Shown here piece after piece: positions 43,376 through 50,845 of a stretch of DNA of 64,000 bases. The stretch spans positions 16,328 to 80,327 of the forward strand of contig NZ_BSTL01000038.1 in the NCBI RefSeq assembly GCF_030269485.1. The letters run 5' to 3'. Each line of letters opens with the position of its first letter. Positions within the stretch are counted from its first letter, which is position 1. Origin of the DNA: Actinoplanes sp. NBRC 103695 (GTDB lineage: Bacteria; Actinomycetota; Actinomycetes; Mycobacteriales; Micromonosporaceae). The translations under genes were made by a program, and so were the position numbers. Under the pieces are notes generated by a model. That model searched no databases, was not told the DNA's origin, and saw only the letters and a program-made list of their open reading frames with translations.

Positions 43376-43705
43376 ATGGATGAGGTTCTCGCCCGGCTCG
43401 AGGCGGAGCTGCGACGCGGCACGCTCGTCCTCGCGGTGCTCTCCGGGCTGCACGACGAGCGGTACGGCTATGAGCTGCGCCAATCGCTGACCGAGGCCGG
43501 GCTGCCGGTCGAGGAGGGCACGCTCTACCCGCTCCTGCGCCGGCTCGAGGCGCAGGGATTGCTGGAGAGCTCGTGGAACACGTCCGGCGCCTCGCCCCGG
43601 CGCTACTACCGGCTCAGCACCGACGGGCGCCGGGCGCTCAAGCTGCTCACCGAGACCTGGCGCAGGCAGGTCACGGTGCTGGACACCCTTCTGGAGGAGC
43701 GATGA
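43376..43705 (+). CDS. PadR-family transcriptional regulator
   Basis: 109 residues. LVLAVLSGLHDERYGYELRQ, EEGTLYPLLRRLEAQGLLES and SPRRYYRLSTDGRRAL are the conserved PadR winged-helix blocks. A short PadR-s2 type without a long C-terminal domain. Its ATGA overlap with the downstream membrane protein indicates a paired regulator-membrane module. It probably represses itself through the palindrome in its promoter. Confidence 0.93.
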   Translation: MDEVLARLEAELRRGTLVLAVLSGLHDERYGYELRQSLTEAGLPVEEGTLYPLLRRLEAQGLLESSWNTSGASPRRYYRLSTDGRRALKLLTETWRRQVTVLDTLLEER

Positions 43706-44550
43706 AGACCACCGAGGTGATCGACAGCTACGTGACCGCGGTCGGCCGCCAGCTGCCGCTGCGGCGGCGCGATGATGTGGCGTACGAGCTGCGCGGCCTG
43801 CTCGCCGATGAGCTCGCCGAGCGGGCGCGCGACACCGGCCGCGAACCGGACGAGGCGATGGCGGTCGAGTTGCTCCGGGGGTACGGCACACCGGCCGAGA
43901 CCGCCGTCCGCTACCACCGGCCGTTCGTTCTGGTGCCGGCCGGCGACACCCGGATCTTCCTGATCGCCGTGCTGGCCGGCGGCGCGATGATCTCCATCGC
44001 CGGGCTGTCGGCACTCTGGCTGCCGGCCTGGATCGGCGCGATCGTGGTGTTCTTCGCCGGCCGTTCGCTGATCCAGGCCCGGCGGCCCGCGGCCTTCGCG
44101 TGGCGGCCACGCCGGATGCCCGACCCCGACCACGCGTCCCGCCTGGCCGGCGCCGCCTCGATCGCCGGTCTGGCCGCGCTCGGCGCCGCCTATCTCCGGC
44201 CGTCCATGCTGGACCCTCGCCTGATCTACAGCGACTCCTTCCGCGAGGTGTGGCGGATGCCGTGGCTGCCCGTGCTGCTGGCGGCGCTGATCGTCGTGCA
44301 CCTCGTCGTGGTGATCCGCGGCCGCTGGACCGACGGCCTGCGCTGGGCACGCACCCTGGTGACGATCTCGGCCGCCGTGCAGATCGGCTGGCACGTCAGC
44401 TACGGCGACGTCTTCGCCCAGCCGGCCGTCGACGCCCGCATGCTCCCCTGGCTGGCCGCCGTCTCCGGTGCGCTGATGCTCCTGGCCGTCGCCCAGCTGG
44501 TCCTGATGTGGGCCCGCGTCCGCCCCGCCCCGGCGGTCGCCCCTGCGTAG
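43702..44550 (+). CDS. Membrane protein with HAAS-like N-terminal domain, PadR partner
   Basis: 282 residues. The first 75 (VIDSYVTAVGRQLPLRRRDD, VAYELRGLLADELAERARDT, GYGTPAETAVRYH) form the helical HAAS/DUF1700-like domain usually found next to PadR regulators. Six or so membrane helices follow. Start and stop overlap with padR (ATGA) implies coupled translation. The family's role is thought to be PadR-linked membrane signalling; a substrate is not known. Confidence 0.82.
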   Translation: MKTTEVIDSYVTAVGRQLPLRRRDDVAYELRGLLADELAERARDTGREPDEAMAVELLRGYGTPAETAVRYHRPFVLVPAGDTRIFLIAVLAGGAMISIAGLSALWLPAWIGAIVVFFAGRSLIQARRPAAFAWRPRRMPDPDHASRLAGAASIAGLAALGAAYLRPSMLDPRLIYSDSFREVWRMPWLPVLLAALIVVHLVVVIRGRWTDGLRWARTLVTISAAVQIGWHVSYGDVFAQPAVDARMLPWLAAVSGALMLLAVAQLVLMWARVRPAPAVAPA

Positions 44551-44671
44551 AGCCCGATCGCGGTGAGGGTTCGGCTTTCCTCGCGCCGCCGTGCGAAGTC
44601 GATCGGAGCGGCCCGGGCCCGGCCACGACGGCGCTGGTCATGGACGCGATCGAGGGCCCTACGCTTGGTCG

Positions 44672-45802
44672 GTGAACATGGTGCGGGAGACGGTCGCCGG
44701 GATGCTCGGCGGCAGCGTCGGCTGGGAGGCCGGGCTGGACACTCTCACCGTGTCGCCGGTCGCCGAGGTGGACGCCGTCGTGTGGGCGTCGGTGCGGGAG
44801 GCGGTCGGCCGGCTCACCGACCGCGGGTGGCAGCCGGCCGAACTCCACCGGGTGGTGGCCCGGCGCGGTGACCCCAGCGAGGCCCGGCTGGTGGTGGACG
44901 CGCTCGCCGCCCGGCTCGCCGAGGTGCGCGTGGTCGACCCGCGCTGGCTCGAGCAGGCCCGGGAGCTGGGCGCCGCGGTGTGGTGGTCCGGCGAGGACGA
45001 TCACCTGCGGGCCGCGGCGGGCCGCTGGCGGGTCGACCGGGTCACGCTGCTCGATTCGGCCCTGGCCCTTTTGCGTACGCTGCGCGCGCTCCCGCCGATC
45101 GACGTGCTCCTGCCACCGCCCGGCACGGTCGCGGCCGCCCCTGCCACCGGCGCCGACCCGCGGCTGCTCAACCGGGTGCGGGCGCTGCTCGCCAAGGCGG
45201 AGGCGACCGACTTCCCCGCCGAGGCGGAGAGCTACACGGCCAAGGCGCAGGAACTGATCGCCCGGTACAGCCTGGACGCCGCCCTGGCCGAGTCGCAGGT
45301 CAGCGAGGTGGTGCCGTTCGCGCGGCGGATCGGCGTGGACCATCCGTACGAGAGTGAGAAGGCGTCGCTGCTGAACGCGGTGGCCCGGGCCAACCGCTGC
45401 CACACCGTGTGGTCGCCGGAGCTGGGCTTCAGCACCGTCTTCGGGTTCGAGGCGGACCTGGCCGCGGTTGAGCTGGTCTACACGTCGCTGCTGGTGCAGA
45501 GCCACCGGGCGATGATCGGGGCCGAGCCGCGCACCGGCAAGGCCCGGATCAAGGCGTTCCGGCGCTCGTTCCTGATCGCGTACGCGGTCCGCATCGGCGA
45601 ACGCCTGGAAGCGGTCACCGCCTCGGCCGCCCTCGAGGCGGGCGGCAACGTGCTGCCGGTGCTGGCCTCCCGTGACGTCCAGGTCCGCGAGACGATGGAC
45701 CGTGCCTTCCCGCGTACGGTCCGTTCCCGGGGTTTCCGCGTCGACAGCGACGAGGGCTGGCACTCCGGCCGGCAGGCAGCCGACCGCGCGACCCTCGGTT
45801 AG
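44672..45802 (+). CDS. DUF2786-domain protein
   Basis: About 376 residues. The middle segment LLNRVRALLAKAEATDFPAE, AESYTAKAQELIARYSLDAA is the DUF2786 signature; the C terminus (SLLVQSHRAMIGAEPRTG ... FRRSFLIAYAVRIGERL) belongs to the associated conserved domain. Function is unknown. GTG 44672 lies seven bases after a TACGCT hexamer, which suggests a leaderless transcript; ATG 44678 is an alternative. Confidence 0.85.
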   Translation: MNMVRETVAGMLGGSVGWEAGLDTLTVSPVAEVDAVVWASVREAVGRLTDRGWQPAELHRVVARRGDPSEARLVVDALAARLAEVRVVDPRWLEQARELGAAVWWSGEDDHLRAAAGRWRVDRVTLLDSALALLRTLRALPPIDVLLPPPGTVAAAPATGADPRLLNRVRALLAKAEATDFPAEAESYTAKAQELIARYSLDAALAESQVSEVVPFARRIGVDHPYESEKASLLNAVARANRCHTVWSPELGFSTVFGFEADLAAVELVYTSLLVQSHRAMIGAEPRTGKARIKAFRRSFLIAYAVRIGERLEAVTASAALEAGGNVLPVLASRDVQVRETMDRAFPRTVRSRGFRVDSDEGWHSGRQAADRATLG

Positions 45803-45828
45803 GCCGTGTTTCAAGACCCGGCCAGAAG

Positions 45829-46950
45829 TCAGCCGCCGCTGTTCTCCATCTCCGCGCCCTCGGGCACGGTGTCGTCGTCACGGCTGTCCAGCCAGCCGTA
45901 CGGCAGCGACACCTTGCCCGGGGCGTTGATCCGCCCGCGCGGCTGACCGAGCGACTCGCGCGGGAACGGCTCGGCCGGGTCCAGCTTGGCGAGCAGGTCG
46001 TCCAGCTCGGCCAGCGACGAGATCATCGCCAGGCTGCGCCGCAGATCGCCGCCGACCGGGAAGCCCTTCAGATACCAGGCGACGTGCTTGCGGAAGTCGG
46101 CGCAGCCGTGCTTCTCGTCCTCCAGCGCGTCGACCAGCAGATACGCGTGCCGGGACATGATTTTGGCGACCTCACCCAGCGTCGGCAAAGCCTGCGTGGG
46201 CCGCCCGGCGAACGCCGCTTCCAGGTCGGCGAAGAGCCACGGCCGGCCCAGGCAGCCGCGCCCGACGACCACGCCGTCACAGCCGGTCTGCTCGACCATC
46301 CGCAGGGCGTCGCTCGCCTCCCAGATGTCGCCGTTGCCCAGCACCGGCACGTCCAGGGCCTGCTTGAGGGTGGCGATCGCCTCCCAGTCGGCCTGCCCCG
46401 AGTAGCGCTGCTCGGCGGTGCGGGCATGCAGGGCGACGGCCGAGACCCCCGCGTCCTGGGCGATCAGGCCGGCTTCGACGTACGTCAGATGGTGGTCGTC
46501 GATGCCCTTGCGCATTTTGATCGTGAGCGGAACGCCGGCCGGCGCCGCGGCCTCGACCGCCTGCTTGACGATCCGGCCGAACAGCTTGCGCCGCCACGGC
46601 AACGCCGACCCACCGCCACGCCGCGTGACCTTGGGCACCGGGCAGCCGAAGTTCAGGTCGATGTGATCGGCGAGCCCCTCCTCGGCGACCATCCGCACGG
46701 CGGCCGCGGTGACATCCGGGTCCACGCCGTAGAGCTGCAGGCTGCGGAAGTCCTCGTCCTCGGCGAACGCCACCATCTTCAGCGTCTTGGGGATCCGCTC
46801 GACCAGCGCCCGCGTGGTGATCATCTCGCACACGTAGACGCCGCCGCCCTGCTCCCGGCAGAGCCGCCGGAAGGCGACGTTGGTGATGCCCGCCATCGGC
46901 GCCAGGACCACGGGAGGCGTCACGGCGTGCGTGCCGAGTTTCAGTGTCAT
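45829..46950 (-). CDS. dusB: tRNA-dihydrouridine synthase
   Basis: 373 residues. LAPMAGITNVAFRRLCREQG binds FMN, DLNFGCPVPKVTRRGGGSAL contains the catalytic Cys and the tRNA-contact loop, and ALHARTAEQRYSG, VPVLGNGDIWEASDAL and GVVVGRGCLGRPWLF complete the TIM barrel. It reduces uridine in the D loop of tRNAs using NADPH. ATG 46950 starts MTLKLGTHAV. The C-terminal helical domain is complete. Confidence 0.94.
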   Translation of the reverse strand: MTLKLGTHAVTPPVVLAPMAGITNVAFRRLCREQGGGVYVCEMITTRALVERIPKTLKMVAFAEDEDFRSLQLYGVDPDVTAAAVRMVAEEGLADHIDLNFGCPVPKVTRRGGGSALPWRRKLFGRIVKQAVEAAAPAGVPLTIKMRKGIDDHHLTYVEAGLIAQDAGVSAVALHARTAEQRYSGQADWEAIATLKQALDVPVLGNGDIWEASDALRMVEQTGCDGVVVGRGCLGRPWLFADLEAAFAGRPTQALPTLGEVAKIMSRHAYLLVDALEDEKHGCADFRKHVAWYLKGFPVGGDLRRSLAMISSLAELDDLLAKLDPAEPFPRESLGQPRGRINAPGKVSLPYGWLDSRDDDTVPEGAEMENSGG

Positions 46951-47078
46951 GACCGAGCGCACCGAGCGGCAGGAGCCGGCGCCGGACCACGGCGCGGCAG
47001 GCGAGGGCCACGAGGGCGTGACGAAGGCAGCGCAGTCATGGTCTCCAGGTTGCCACGCGAGTGTGCGAGGGTGTCATC

Positions 47079-47549
47079 GTGGTCCCTCGCAAACTCGTGG
47101 CCGTGTTCCACACGCCGACGTCCGAGTTCATGCTGCGCCTCGCCGGCGAGCTCGGCTTCCACTCGATCCTGGTGGAACCCGACCCGACCCAGGTACCGCC
47201 GGTGGCCCGCCCGCACGGCGACCAGCTGGTCCACGACCTGGCGGCGGCCGGCCTGGACGACCACACCGACGTGATCCTCACCGACCACCACCGCCCCGAG
47301 ATCGGCGACATCCTCAAGGAGGCGCTGGCCGCCCGGACCCGCTGGATCGGCATCCTCGGCAACCCGCACCACGAGGGCCCGCACGTCGCCGCCCTGCGCG
47401 ACCTGGGCGTCCCCGACGACGAGATCGCCCGCGTGCACCGCCCGGTCGGCCTCAACATCGGCAGCAAGACCCCGTCCGAGATCGCGGTGGCCACGCTGGC
47501 CGGCCTGATCGCCGACCGCAACAACCGCCCCGGCGGCTTCACCTTCTAA
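47079..47549 (+). CDS. Stand-alone XdhC C-terminal-domain protein
   Basis: 156 residues. VAVFHTPTSEFMLRLAGELG, DVILTDHHRPEIGDILKEAL, WIGILGNPHHEGPHVAALRD and VHRPVGLNIGSKTPSEIAVA follow the Rossmann-like C-terminal domain of XdhC/CoxI, which handles molybdenum cofactor for xanthine/CO dehydrogenases. The N-terminal XdhC domain is missing, and no molybdoenzyme gene is nearby. GTG 47079 has GAGGG eight bases before it. Its stop overlaps the convergent FMN reductase stop. Confidence 0.75.
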   Translation: MVPRKLVAVFHTPTSEFMLRLAGELGFHSILVEPDPTQVPPVARPHGDQLVHDLAAAGLDDHTDVILTDHHRPEIGDILKEALAARTRWIGILGNPHHEGPHVAALRDLGVPDDEIARVHRPVGLNIGSKTPSEIAVATLAGLIADRNNRPGGFTF

Positions 47550-48115
47550 GCGGAAGCCCTGAGGGGCTTCTCAGCGGCCGCCCTGATGGGCGCGAGCGCG
47601 GCACTCCAGCTGACCACGTCGTCGAGCATGGTCGTCAGTGCGGCCCGATGGCGGTCGCCCGGGTCCATGTCGGTGAAGATGTTCAGCGCCACGTGCGGCC
47701 CCACGTCGGCCACGCGCAGAGCGCCGAGGACCAGCCGCAGTTGCTCGGCCGCGCGGATCCCGCCCTCCACGCCGTAGGACACGATGCCGGCGGCCTTGGT
47801 GTTCCACTCCGCGTACACCCGATCCAGCGCGTTCTTCAGCCCACCGGGCAGGGCGTGGTTGTACTCGGGCGTGACGAAGACGTACCCGTCGTAGCGGGCG
47901 ACCGTCTCCGCCCAGGCCCGGGTGTGCTCCAGCGTGTAACGGCCGAGCGCGGGCGGGAACGGTTCGTCGACGGCCGGCAGGTGGTGCTCGGCCAGGTCGA
48001 CCAGCTCGAAGCGGGCGTCGTCGCGCCGACCGGCCTCGTCGAGCACCCACCGGGCCACCGCCTCGCCCTTCCGTCCGGGCCGGGTGCTGGCCAGGATCAC
48101 CCCGATCGTGGTCAT
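47546..48115 (-). CDS. NADPH-dependent FMN reductase family protein
   Basis: 189 residues. IGVILASTRPGRKGEAVARW (flavin phosphate loop), YVFVTPEYNHALPGGLKNAL and AAGIVSYGVEGGIRAAEQLR are typical of the NAD(P)H:FMN/quinone reductase flavodoxin fold. It reduces flavin, quinone or azo substrates. ATG 48115 has GGGGGAG five bases ahead; GTG 48121 would overlap the monooxygenase stop. It is likely in an operon with that monooxygenase and could supply reduced flavin (inference). Confidence 0.87.
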   Translation of the reverse strand: MTTIGVILASTRPGRKGEAVARWVLDEAGRRDDARFELVDLAEHHLPAVDEPFPPALGRYTLEHTRAWAETVARYDGYVFVTPEYNHALPGGLKNALDRVYAEWNTKAAGIVSYGVEGGIRAAEQLRLVLGALRVADVGPHVALNIFTDMDPGDRHRAALTTMLDDVVSWSAALAPIRAAAEKPLRASA

Positions 48116-48117
48116 CG

Positions 48118-49494
48118 TCACTCCCCCGCCGCGGCGAAGAATCCGGCGAGCCCGTGCGGCGCGTCCGGCCCGAGGACCATCGCCAACCCCGCGACGGCAT
48201 CGGCCGCGGCACGCTCACTGCGAGCAAACATTTCTTCCTCGTACGCGGCCAGCGCGGCCCCGGCGTCACCCGGGTGCGCGACGATCGCCTCGCCGAGACG
48301 CGCACCGTCGAGCAGGGCGAGGTTGGCGCCCTCCCCCGCGAACGGCGACATCAGGTGCGCCGCGTCCCCGACCAGCGTGACGCCCGGCGCCGGATCCCAG
48401 CGATGCCCGGTCGGCAGTGTGTGAATGGTGCGCGGAACCAGCTCGCCGTCACCCTCGGCGATCAGCGCGAGCAGCTCCGGCGCCCAGCCGGCGAACTCGT
48501 CCGCCAGCAGCTTCTTCGCCCCCGCGGTGTCGGCGAAGTCGATCTGGCCGATCCACCCGGCGGGTTTGCTGAGCGCGGCGTAGACGTGCAGGCTGCCGTC
48601 CGGCTCCCGGTGGGCGAGGAACCCTTGCCCCGGCGCGACGGCGAAGAGCATGCCGTCCCCCACGACCCGAGAAGGCCCAGGGTGCTCAGCGTCGGCATCG
48701 CGGTGGTCGATCTCCACAAACGAGATTCCCGCGTACGCCGGAAGCGCCCCCGACACCACCGGACGCACCCGCGACCAGGCCCCGTCCGCCCCGACCAGCA
48801 CCTCGGTCGTCACGCTCGTCCCGTCCGCAAACTCGACCTCATAACGGCCGCGGCCCTCAACCGCGCCGCCCTGCACCCCGCGGCCCTCAACGCCGCGACC
48901 GTCAACCTCGCCGCCCTCCGCCCCGCGGCCCTCAACCTCGCGGCCCTCAACCTCGCGGCCCTCAACCGCGCCGCCCTCCGCCCCGCGGCCCTCAACCTCG
49001 CGGCCCTCAACCTCGCGGCCCTCAACCGCGCCGCCCTCCGCCCCGCGGCCCTCAACCTCGCGGCCCTCGATCTCGCCGCTGCCCTCGACTCCGTGGGCGG
49101 GTTCGATGAGCGGGCGCACCCCGGTGACCTTCATGCCCCACCGGATCGTGCCCTCCGGCAGCGACTCGAGCAGGATCCGCCGCAGCTCACCGCGGTCGAC
49201 CTCGGGCCGGCCGCGAGTCTCGTCGTCCCCTTCCGCGAAGAGCAGCGAGTTGTCCTTGTCGAGCACCCGGACGGACTGCCCACCGCGGTGGATGATCGCG
49301 CGGAACTCGTCCATCAGCTCCGCCGCACGCAGCCCGACCTGCCCGTTCTCCTCGTGGATGTCGAGCATGCCGCCCTGTGTCCGGGCCGCCGCCGAAGCCT
49401 CCGCCTCGAAGATCTCCACGTCGACGCCGTGCAGGCTCAGGACCCGGGCGAGCGTGAGCCCGCCCAGCCCCGCACCGATGATCGTGACCTTCAT
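48118..49494 (-). CDS. FAD-dependent monooxygenase with a 15-bp-repeat insertion
   Basis: 458 residues. VTIIGAGLGGLTLARVLSLH and VEIFEAE form the FAD site, VLVGADGAWSRVRP the second motif, and LVGDAAHLMSPFAGEGANLA the third: a TetX/PHBH-type hydroxylase. Between residues about 140 and 215, before RYEVEFADGTSVTTEV, is a run of pentapeptides such as EGREV, EGRGA and EGGAV coded by 15-bp repeats; this position is normally a short loop. GGAAGGAG precedes ATG 49494. An operator shared with the TetR gene lies upstream, so it is probably induced by its substrate. Confidence 0.88.
   Translation of the reverse strand: MKVTIIGAGLGGLTLARVLSLHGVDVEIFEAEASAAARTQGGMLDIHEENGQVGLRAAELMDEFRAIIHRGGQSVRVLDKDNSLLFAEGDDETRGRPEVDRGELRRILLESLPEGTIRWGMKVTGVRPLIEPAHGVEGSGEIEGREVEGRGAEGGAVEGREVEGREVEGRGAEGGAVEGREVEGREVEGRGAEGGEVDGRGVEGRGVQGGAVEGRGRYEVEFADGTSVTTEVLVGADGAWSRVRPVVSGALPAYAGISFVEIDHRDADAEHPGPSRVVGDGMLFAVAPGQGFLAHREPDGSLHVYAALSKPAGWIGQIDFADTAGAKKLLADEFAGWAPELLALIAEGDGELVPRTIHTLPTGHRWDPAPGVTLVGDAAHLMSPFAGEGANLALLDGARLGEAIVAHPGDAGAALAAYEEEMFARSERAAADAVAGLAMVLGPDAPHGLAGFFAAAGE
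48848..49081. repeat. 15-bp tandem repeat inside the monooxygenase gene, 60-bp higher order
   Basis: Variants of GCGGCCCTCAACCTC repeat head to tail about 15 times, with a four-unit (60-base) pattern repeated nearly exactly three times. Period 15 keeps every frame open on both strands. On the coding strand it gives Glu-Gly-Arg-rich pentapeptides; the opposite strand would give AALNL-like ones. Confidence 0.9.
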
Positions 49495-49521
49495 GACTAC
49501 TCCTTCCAGAACACGTTCGTA

Positions 49522-49535
49522 ACGAACATGTTCGT
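49522..49535. promoter_or_regulatory. TetR operator at monooxygenase promoter
   Basis: ACGAACATGTTCGT, a perfect 14-bp palindrome, sits directly before a TACGAA -10-like hexamer (minus strand). The same palindrome with the same flank GAACACG occurs at the TetR gene. Confidence 0.7.
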
Positions 49536-49582
49536 GATGGCCAAAAACCAGCCCGGCCGGCGGCCGGGCCCAAAGCTGAAAG

Positions 49583-50257
49583 TCAGGTGGTCTTGATGCC
49601 CTTCATGAGCACCTCGAAGGACCACCGCATGCGTTCACGTCCGGTGCCGGAGAACAGTTCCTCCCGCGCCCGGGCAAGATGCGGATACCGCTCCGGCGAC
49701 GCCTCAGCCGCCACCGAGGCCAGCGTCTCCATCTCGTCCTCCCCGGTCACGGACTCCTCCCGGGTGCCGTGCTCGGCGGCGGTCGAGGTCGCATGCTGAA
49801 GCAGCAGATCAACACCCCAAGCGGCGTTACGCGCCGAGACGCCGCCCGTGTGAAGCAGACCCAGCACACAGTCGATCAGCCGCAAATAGCGCGGCCCGTG
49901 CGGCAGCAAGGTCAGCATCGACCGGGCCAGGCTGGGATAGCCGTGCAGCAGTTCGGTGTACCGGCACAGCAGGTCGATCAGCCGTTCCTCCCACCCGACG
50001 GGCGTGTCGAGCCCCGGCAGGACGAAGTCGGCCAGCAGCTCATCGAGCAACGCCCCGTGCAGCTCAACCGTGTTGCGCACGTAGACGTAGAGCGAAGCGG
50101 GCCCGGTATCGAGCTCACTGGCAAGCCGCCGCATGGTGACCCGCTCCAGCCCTTCCTCCCGCATGACCCGGAAGGCCACCCCCACCAGACTCTCCCGGCT
50201 GAGCGGCGCCTTGGCCGGCCGCTGCCGCCGGCTGACAGGCTCACGTCGTGGACTCAC
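49583..50257 (-). CDS. TetR-family transcriptional regulator
   Basis: 224 residues. The N-terminal helix-turn-helix is LVGVAFRVMREEGLERVTMR, RLASELDTGPASLYVYVRN; the C-terminal domain (LLCRYTELLHGYPSLARSML) is of the TetR_C type found in tetracycline-like repressors. GTG 50257 lies seven bases after TACGAT (-10) with TGGACG 17 bases further up, so the transcript should be leaderless. ATG 50278 is inside the operator and unlikely. It faces the same way as the monooxygenase gene and probably controls both. Confidence 0.88.
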   Translation of the reverse strand: MSPRREPVSRRQRPAKAPLSRESLVGVAFRVMREEGLERVTMRRLASELDTGPASLYVYVRNTVELHGALLDELLADFVLPGLDTPVGWEERLIDLLCRYTELLHGYPSLARSMLTLLPHGPRYLRLIDCVLGLLHTGGVSARNAAWGVDLLLQHATSTAAEHGTREESVTGEDEMETLASVAAEASPERYPHLARAREELFSGTGRERMRWSFEVLMKGIKTT

Positions 50258-50270
50258 GAACACGATCGTA

Positions 50271-50284
50271 ACGAACATGTTCGT
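50271..50284. promoter_or_regulatory. TetR operator at its own promoter
   Basis: ACGAACATGTTCGT again, exactly filling the spacer between TGGACG (-35) and TACGAT (-10) on the minus strand. Repressor bound here would block polymerase. Confidence 0.7.
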
Positions 50285-50389
50285 CAACGTCCACCGAACC
50301 ACCCGCCCTAAAGCACCTACCCCACGCCGAGACCGCGCTACGCCGCTCCCAAACCAAGAGCGGAGAGCGAAAAGCGCCCGATCACCCGC

Positions 50390-50565
50390 CCGACCGAACG
50401 CCCGCCCGACCGAACGCCCGCCCGACCGAACGCCCGACCGAACGGACGAACGGCCGAACGCCTGACCGAACGGACGGACGGACGGACGGACGGCCGAGCG
50501 AACGGACGGACGGACGGCCTAGCGGACGACGGCCGAGCAAACGAGCGAACGAACGGAACGGACGT
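50390..50565. repeat. Low-complexity GAAC/GGAC-rich repeat tract
   Basis: Units such as CGAACGCCCGCCCGAC occur three times in a row, then change to GGAC quadruplets. All frames are open for long stretches only because of repetition; the Arg/Pro/Ser products show no gene features. Confidence 0.75.
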
Positions 50566-50617
50566 GGGAGAGAGGGCATGGCAGAGAGATCGAGCCAACA
50601 ACAGCGCAACCAGAGTC

Positions 50618-50713
50618 GCATTTCGCCCGCTGACGACTTGGCCGCGAAAAAGTGCCAGGCGAAGCCGAGGTGCTTTTTCGTGGCCAAGTCGTCAGCTACT
50701 CGGGGCGAAATGC
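50618..50713. repeat. 96-bp interrupted inverted repeat (hairpin element)
   Basis: Outer arms GCATTTCGCCC/GGGCGAAATGC, middle arms TGACGACTTGGCC and its complement, and inner arms CGAAAAAG/CTTTTTCG pair in register, 32 bp in all. Only a bulge and one mismatch separate them. It lies in the gap between tetR and glyS and codes for nothing. It could be a non-autonomous mobile element, structured RNA or terminator. Confidence 0.7.
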
Positions 50714-50756
50714 CCGGAGGAGCGAAGCGACGACCAGCCAGCTCAGCAGCCGCATG

Positions 50757-50845
50757 CAACCAGCCCAGCCACCTCAACAACCACACACAACCAGCCCAGC
50801 CACCTCAACAACCACACACAACCAGCCCAGCCACCTCAACAACCA
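50757..50845. repeat. Three tandem 31-bp repeats at the glyS 3' end
   Basis: CAACCAGCCCAGCCACCTCA begins each unit at 50757, 50788 and 50819. The last copy contains the glyS stop codon, so the array duplicates the gene's 3' end. No spacers. Confidence 0.85.

Noticed and set aside
48844..49081. Plus-strand AALNL-type pentapeptide-repeat protein.
   Set aside because: The pattern is produced by the 15-bp repeat inside the monooxygenase; the frame has no start near it, no ribosome site and shadow-like flanks.
50338..50786. Arg/Pro/Ser-rich minus-strand open frames in the tetR-glyS gap.
   Set aside because: They are created by simple repeats and the inverted repeat, change frame without consequence and have no ribosome site.
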